Below, in pieces: positions 7,715-11,778 of a DNA stretch of 11,778 nucleotides (position 1 is its first letter; every line of letters starts with the position of its first letter). The notes under the pieces were generated by a model. That model searched no databases, was not told the DNA's origin, and saw nothing but the letters and a program-made list of their open reading frames with translations. The stretch comes from CAWACC01 sp964390695 (lineage in GTDB: Bacteria > Chlamydiota > Chlamydiia > Chlamydiales > Parachlamydiaceae), in contig CAYMKI010000106.1 in the NCBI GenBank assembly GCA_964390695.1, forward strand, positions 1 through 11,778, given 5' to 3'. The translations under genes were made by a program, and so were the position numbers.

Positions 7715-8268
7715 GGAAGACTCCTTATGTTTAGATTTTTCTCGAGCTTGTCAAGATGCTGATTGAGAACTTAGTCCAACTTGCGTTTATTGATTGTCTA
7801 TGGGCAAAAGATGGGCTAAAGACGTTATTAAAGGCATATTTTAACTTCAGGGTGCCATTTTAAGATAAAATATAAAATAAATAATTGAATAATTCAAGAG
7901 CCATCTTAAGAACAGGTAGATTCTTAGGAAAAATTCATGGCATGATTGGAGACAAGCTGATTGAGAAGATAGAAAGGGTGCAATTGAATGTGTAGGTTGA
8001 CTCTTTTTTATCCTACCTTTCGAGACACTGCTTTGAGATCTATTCCGCCACAACCAACGTGTAGCTATCTGGATGATACGATAATCATATCTATAAATTG
8101 TTGCATCAATGACACCACCATTACTTGCGTGTTGTAAGGACAGCGATACGACAATTTTTTTATAGGCCACATCTCTACAAATTGGATCGAAACTTTTTTT
8201 GACTAATTCTCGCGACACTGTCGCGAGAATTTCGCAGCTATACCTGGCTTAATCATTCTTTTGTTGTT
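7715..8268. other. Gene-poor stretch with one doubtful ORF
   Basis: About 550 bases with no convincing gene. A 123-codon minus-strand frame (7847-8218) has no recognisable domain, its GTG start lies inside a palindrome, and it has no ribosome site. One internal stretch (SLSLQHASNGGVIDATIYRY) looks protein-like and may be a relic. A perfect TTGACA (minus strand, 7749-7754) lies upstream of the 297-residue gene, but no -10 box fits between it and the ribosome site. The stretch separates the unknown membrane protein from the integrase remnant. Confidence 0.5.
8205..8231. repeat. Perfect 27-bp palindrome
   Basis: Arms AATTCTCGCGACA (8205-8217) and TGTCGCGAGAATT (8219-8231) are perfectly complementary around a single C. 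The core CTCGCGACA is G+C-rich in an AT-rich neighbourhood. Neither strand has a T-run directly after it, so a rho-independent terminator is unlikely. It lies 38 bases downstream of the integrase remnant's stop, which suggests a recombination or protein-binding site of the lost element. Confidence 0.85.
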
Positions 8269-8700
8269 TTAGGTAGGAATTGCTTGGAGAATATGCTCAG
8301 AGATGTTTTTGCTGAATTTTTTGGTGACTTGTACGTCAAGATGGGTATAGCGCTGGAGCATATTTAAAGAAGGGACAATTCATCTACTACAGGATCAGTA
8401 AGAGAGATACTTCTAGGACGGCCATTTTTTGTTTCTTTGAGATATGCGAGTCGATTATCAAAATCTATATGTCTATATTCTATGTTTAATATTTTTCCCT
8501 GTCTGGCCCCTGTCGTAAGGCTCATTAGGACAAAATAATATAAGTAGGGGATTTACTTTGACTACAGATTATAATTAGTCTAGAAATTTCGTTTTCAGAT
8601 AACACCCGATTTCTTCGGGATTTTCCTTTATCTTGGTCAATGTGAAACAGGGATTGTCTTCAATCCAACGTAGTTGTACCGGATGGCTCAATATTGAGCT
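8269..8700 (-). pseudogene. Tyrosine recombinase (integrase) remnant
   Basis: Four pieces in different frames add up to an integrase lacking its N-terminal third and part of its catalytic domain. In order: QLRWIEDNPCFTLTKIKENP (from 8700); KSRRNRVLSENEISRLI (ends near 8527); LMSLTTGARQGKILNIEYRH then DFDNRLAYLKETKNGRPRS (8543-8364), holding the first catalytic arginine and the lysine; and MLQRYTHLDVQVTKKFSKN (8361-8269), holding the nucleophilic tyrosine. The segment with the HxxR and second histidine is deleted between the last two. Frame changes near 8620 and 8540 also break it. It cannot be active. It lies on the same strand as the tRNA just upstream, the standard position for an integrated element's int gene. 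Confidence 0.85.
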
Positions 8701-8720
8701 CATAGATACTCTCAAAAGAG

Positions 8721-8794
8721 TGGGGCAACTTGGACTTGAACCAAGGACCAGCGGGTTATGAGTCCGCTGCTCTGACCAACTGAGCTATTGCCCC
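8721..8794 (-). tRNA. tRNA with CAT anticodon (Met or Ile2)
   Basis: Minus strand. The acceptor arms GGGGCAA and TTGCCCC pair perfectly, the D arm reads GCTCAGTTGGTCAGAGC, the anticodon loop is CTCATAA and the T loop is TTCAAGT with paired TTGG/CCAA. The CAT anticodon can be elongator methionine or lysidine-modified isoleucine-2; the sequence does not decide. CCA is not encoded. The 3' end faces the integrase remnant, so this gene was probably the attachment site of the element. Confidence 0.92.
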
Positions 8795-8922
8795 GAAATT
8801 TTAGATGAATAATACCATTTCTTGTAAGCGAAATCAAGTATTTTTAGATGAAAGTTGAAAAAACTTCTCTTATGTATGTGTGAGCATTGTGTTTGATCTG
8901 CTATGTTGCTTTGCAGAAAGGG

Positions 8923-10056
8923 TCATATGATCTCAACAGCCACGCTGTCATAAAACAAGACGCCTTTCTTCGTCAACTTGGCCCTGCCAGTCATTAGGGA
9001 TATTAAACCTTGTTGTTCCAATTGTCGAAGGGTGTTCAACGTCTGCTCATCCAGCTTTCCACAGCGAGCTTCAAAATGGCCTAAATCTACTCCTTCCACC
9101 AACCGTAACTGTATTGCTAAATTCTCCCGCAGCGCTGCCAAGGGTTCAAGCTTCTCTTCAAAATCGACAGGGGATTCACCAGCATCAAACTTGGAGCAAT
9201 ATCGGTTCAAATTGGCTATATTCCTAAAACGCCTCCCTTCCATATAGCTAAAGGCTGAGGGGCCCATCCCAATAAAGGCTCGTCCGGTCCAATAGCCGCA
9301 ATTGTGTCTCGAGGGCCATCCCGGTTGACTGAAGGCGGAAATTTCATATTGTAAAAATCCATGGGCCTGCAAGGTCTCCACAGCACTTTCATACATCCTC
9401 AAACTGGTGTCTTCGTCAGGAACTTCTTTCAAGATCTGTTGTTGATGTTTGAAAAATACGGTATGAGGCTCTACGGTTAAATTATAGAGCGAAACATGCT
9501 TGATAGGCAAGGCTACGACTTTATTCAGGGTGTCCTGCCATATGGACAAGTCCTGCAGGGGAAGGTCGTACATTAAATCCAAAGTGATATTTTCTATGCC
9601 GGCACGATAGGTCTCTAGGACGGCATCCACAGATCTCTGGGCCGAATGCGTCCTTCCCAGCTTTTTCAATAGGCTGTCATTGAGGGTCTGCACCCCTAAA
9701 CTTACTCTATTAACTCCTGCAAGGGCAAATTCTCGCATGAGGGCGTGGCTGACATTTTCAGGATTGGCTTCTAAGGTAATTTCAAGGTTTTTGAAATCGA
9801 GGGGAGTGACGGACTGCACCCACTGGATGATCTCTGATATAGCTTTTGGGCCTATCAGCGCGGGAGTTCCCCCTCCAAAATAAATAGAGGTTATATGGCT
9901 TTGCCTGACCAAAGAACTCCAGCTATCCCACTCTTTTTTCAAAGATGCCATATATTTTTCTTTATGAGATTCGTTGTCAGGAATCACATAGAAATGGCAA
10001 TAATGGCATTTTTTAGAGCAAAAAGGGATGTGAAAATAAAGGCTAAGATCTACCAT
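8923..10056 (-). CDS. hemW: Radical SAM heme chaperone HemW
   Basis: 377 residues, the normal length for HemW. It begins LYFHIPFC, then the radical-SAM cysteine motif C13-x3-C17-x2-C20 (CSKKCHYC), followed by F22 where true coproporphyrinogen dehydrogenases (HemN) have a fourth cysteine. GGGTP (61-65) binds S-adenosylmethionine; LEANPE (95-100) and GVNRVSLGVQTL (114-125) are family blocks. HemW binds heme and passes it to apoproteins; older annotations call it an oxygen-independent coproporphyrinogen oxidase. The ATG overlaps the last seven bases of the upstream gene (ATGGTAG), so translation is probably coupled. The gene is intact and richer in G+C than the island to its left. Confidence 0.92.
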   Translation of the reverse strand: MVDLSLYFHIPFCSKKCHYCHFYVIPDNESHKEKYMASLKKEWDSWSSLVRQSHITSIYFGGGTPALIGPKAISEIIQWVQSVTPLDFKNLEITLEANPENVSHALMREFALAGVNRVSLGVQTLNDSLLKKLGRTHSAQRSVDAVLETYRAGIENITLDLMYDLPLQDLSIWQDTLNKVVALPIKHVSLYNLTVEPHTVFFKHQQQILKEVPDEDTSLRMYESAVETLQAHGFLQYEISAFSQPGWPSRHNCGYWTGRAFIGMGPSAFSYMEGRRFRNIANLNRYCSKFDAGESPVDFEEKLEPLAALRENLAIQLRLVEGVDLGHFEARCGKLDEQTLNTLRQLEQQGLISLMTGRAKLTKKGVLFYDSVAVEII

Positions 10057-10520
10057 TCATCCGCATCTGGATCGATGATCCCACCTCGGCGCCATCTATT
10101 TCTGTCGCTGAAATAGCTTTCATCTTCTTCTTCAGTTTCTTCTTTGCCGTTATCTTCTTCGGAGTCTTCGCGTTCTTCGATGATAGAGCTTTCACCTTCC
10201 ATGGTCTCTGTTTCTAAGTCAAAGCCGCCTTCATGGGTTCCGCCGCCTTCAGTAATATCAATATCCGGTACGGTAGGCATTTCGGTATAACCTGAACGCA
10301 TGGCTTGTCTTTTAGGGGTGATGTATTCTTCTGATTCGCCGCTTTCTTTTAAGAATTGAAGCCGTTCTTTCTCTTCGTTGATCTTGTTTTGGATGGCTTG
10401 AATTTCCTCTTTATGCTTGGCAATGTCTTTTTTGGGAACGAGCCCGAGTTTCAGCCATTGTTCAAGATCTGTGAGTTCGGATTCTAACTTCTTTAATCTT
10501 TCACTTTTAATATGTCTCAT
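10050..10520 (-). CDS. Coiled-coil protein with acidic tail, CT053-like position
   Basis: 156 residues. Residues 1-62 form a charged coiled coil (ERLKKLESELTDLEQWLKLG, then LVPKKDIAKHKEEIQ). The middle is glycine/threonine-rich and about 112-140 is strongly acidic (EEREDSEEDNGKEETEEEDE), before a basic patch (RNRWRRGG) and DPDADEW. AAGGA eight bases before the ATG supports the start. The stop overlaps the hemW start. In Chlamydia the gene upstream of the hemN/hemW homologue CT052 is CT053, a small protein reported as a type III secretion substrate; position and size match, but orthology is inferred and not shown. No catalytic motif is visible. Confidence 0.78.
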   Translation of the reverse strand: MRHIKSERLKKLESELTDLEQWLKLGLVPKKDIAKHKEEIQAIQNKINEEKERLQFLKESGESEEYITPKRQAMRSGYTEMPTVPDIDITEGGGTHEGGFDLETETMEGESSIIEEREDSEEDNGKEETEEEDESYFSDRNRWRRGGIIDPDADEW

Positions 10521-10763
10521 TTCACGTTTCCTTAAAATTCAAAAAAGGGTGTTTTTTTAACAATTTTTGCTGCCTTGCAGCTTTTCAGGGTAATTTTTAA
10601 ACTTTAACATACTTCACAAGGCATGAGACTAGGATAGAAACAAGAAATGTCACCTACGCATACGTGTGAAAGACTTTAGGTTTCAGTTTGAAAGTTAAAG
10701 TTTTCTTTTTTAAACACCCCTACACATCTTATTTATACACGATTTGTTATTTAAAAATCAATC
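10521..10763. other. Intergenic stretch before the hemW operon
   Basis: AT-rich, 243 bases. It holds a weak five-base hairpin (GCTGC-CTT-GCAGC, 10569-10581) without a proper T-run on the minus strand, and an 8-base inverted pair GGGTGTTT/AAACACCC near 10547 and 10711. I see no convincing promoter or terminator. The hemW operon promoter must lie here or upstream. Confidence 0.4.
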
Positions 10764-11778
10764 TTAATTTACTCGAGACATCTCCATTTTTTGAGCCTTT
10801 GCCTGGAAAGCTCGAACGGCATACTGTATAGCCTCTTCGGTGCTGGGCGCTTTGTTGTAATCGTAAAAGGCGTCTTGGGTCAGTTTGGTATACAAGTTCA
10901 TTCCTGTGATGGTGGTCCCATAGATGCCCGGATATCCGCTCGAGGCGTTACACCAATAGAAATTATTCCATGGAGTATCGGAGGAGAGGCGTTCAAGTCC
11001 CATATTATGGGGCGTCAGGTTGGATCCATAGCAGTTGCCAAAAGGTGCGTAGCAATAGGTTTCGCTGGTGACAGGCGAGCCGACCACTTTCAGGGCGATA
11101 TGCTTGTTTAAGTCGGGAATGTATTTTTCCATGGTGAGGTCCAGCAAGCGTTGGGCCAGCTGTTTCTTCTGTTTGCGGTATTCGCAGGGATTATGGTCGT
11201 AAAGTTCTTTGAAATACTGATAGTTAGCGGCTGTCCCGAGTTCAAGGATCTGGCATCCTTCGGGAGTTGTACCCTGACAATAAGTGTGCAGAGTCGGGGT
11301 AGAATAAAATACCCAGGGCTTGTCGTAGTTGTTGGCGTTGATATCTTTCCAGATTTTGTTCATATCCCACTGTTCCATATGCCAGATGTTGAAGTCGCCG
11401 AAGCCGTAGTCGCGCAAATCTATGCCTTTGATCCCCAAATAAATGATCAAAGAGGAAGGGGAGTATTGATAGGATAGTGTGTCCTGCTCCTTTTTAGAGA
11501 ATTTTTCGCGGCCTATCATGTGAGAGGCTTTCTGAGGGTCCATATTACAGATATAGTTAGCCGCTTTGAAGACTTTTCCGTCTTGAGTCTCTACACTTTC
11601 GATTTTATTCCCTTGGACATTGATCTTGGTGGCCTCGGTCTCATAAAAGATGTGGCAGCCTCTGTGTTCTGTAATAAACGAGGCTAGGCGTTCGGTGTAA
11701 TATTTGAAGTGTTTTTACGGATAGTAGGCACCGGTGTTATACCCTTTGAACAGCCCGTGATAGGCCCAGATGGACAAC
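10764..11778 (-). pseudogene. Phytoene-desaturase-like FAD oxidoreductase with an in-frame ochre (5' end outside window)
   Basis: C-terminal two thirds of a CrtI/retinol-saturase-like NAD(P)/FAD-dependent oxidoreductase. Reading from the window edge: WAYHGLFKGYNTGAYYP, then TAA at 11715-11717, then KHFKYYTERLASFITEHRG in the same frame, followed by TKINVQGNKIESVETQDGK and AANYICNMDPQKASHM. This is the usual order: substrate-side GAYYP block, then the FAD-fold strand with N-M-DP. The end has SGYPGIYGTTITGMNLY, matching the family's C-terminal FAD-contact block. The frame is intact on both sides of TAA, so one base change is enough to explain it. The first ATG after the stop is 11543, which would start mid-domain and give a non-functional 259-residue piece. 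The substrate is unknown. Confidence 0.8.

Noticed and set aside
7749..7754. Perfect TTGACA (minus strand) upstream of the 297-residue gene
   Set aside because: Any -10 box at normal spacing would overlap or follow the ribosome site, so it cannot serve as that gene's -35 box.
10569..10581. GCTGC-CTT-GCAGC hairpin as a terminator
   Set aside because: Five-base stem and followed by A-rich, not T-rich, sequence in the direction of the flanking genes.

Overview
The window looks like a piece of a Parachlamydiaceae-type genome (amoeba-associated Chlamydiae). This is an inference from gene content: a hemW gene overlapping a small coiled-coil/acidic protein, in the layout of Chlamydia CT052/CT053; an ATPase of the DUF234 class; and small toxin-antitoxin and integrase relics. 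The left two thirds are AT-rich and littered with defence-like and mobile genes, many of them broken. The right third (from about 8900) is visibly richer in G+C and holds ordinary chromosomal genes. Nearly every gene is on the minus strand; the main exceptions are the toxin-antitoxin operon (5758-6656) and a short secreted-protein fragment (4642-4890).

Layout. 1-2714 (minus) is a large fusion protein: TOTE-type archaeo-eukaryotic primase domain, superfamily 2 helicase, then a DUF559 endonuclease-like domain that runs off the window. It is interrupted only by a 10-N assembly gap, and the flanking frames show the real gap should be 11 bases (or another length giving the same frame). 2931-4361 (minus) is an ATPase with a winged helix and a PD-(D/E)XK-like DUF234 tail, split by one in-frame amber codon; its promoter is covered by three copies of an ATTTGGTGA-like motif. 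4642-5104 is a junction where two convergent genes (a secreted protein and a YcxB-like membrane protein) have both lost their 3' ends. 5219-5579 holds remnants that resemble a HigB-like toxin and a Fic protein. 5758-6656 is an apparently intact toxin-antitoxin operon with four 10-bp iterons over its promoter. 6821-7714 encodes an unknown protein with one C-terminal membrane segment. 7715-8268 has no convincing gene but contains a perfect 27-bp palindrome. 8269-8700 is a decayed tyrosine integrase abutting a CAT-anticodon tRNA gene (8721-8794). 8923-10520 is the hemW operon, and 10764-11778 is a phytoene-desaturase-like FAD oxidoreductase carrying an in-frame ochre codon.

Together the left part reads as an accessory island inserted beside a tRNA. 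Two multi-domain NTPases, each with a nuclease-like tail, are adjacent and co-directional, and a live toxin-antitoxin pair sits next to the debris of others. Two large genes are each broken by a single in-frame stop with the frame intact on both sides, which is a substitution pattern rather than an indel pattern. The most valuable follow-ups are closing the N gap, checking those two stops in raw reads, and testing the TOTE/ATPase pair as a defence module.
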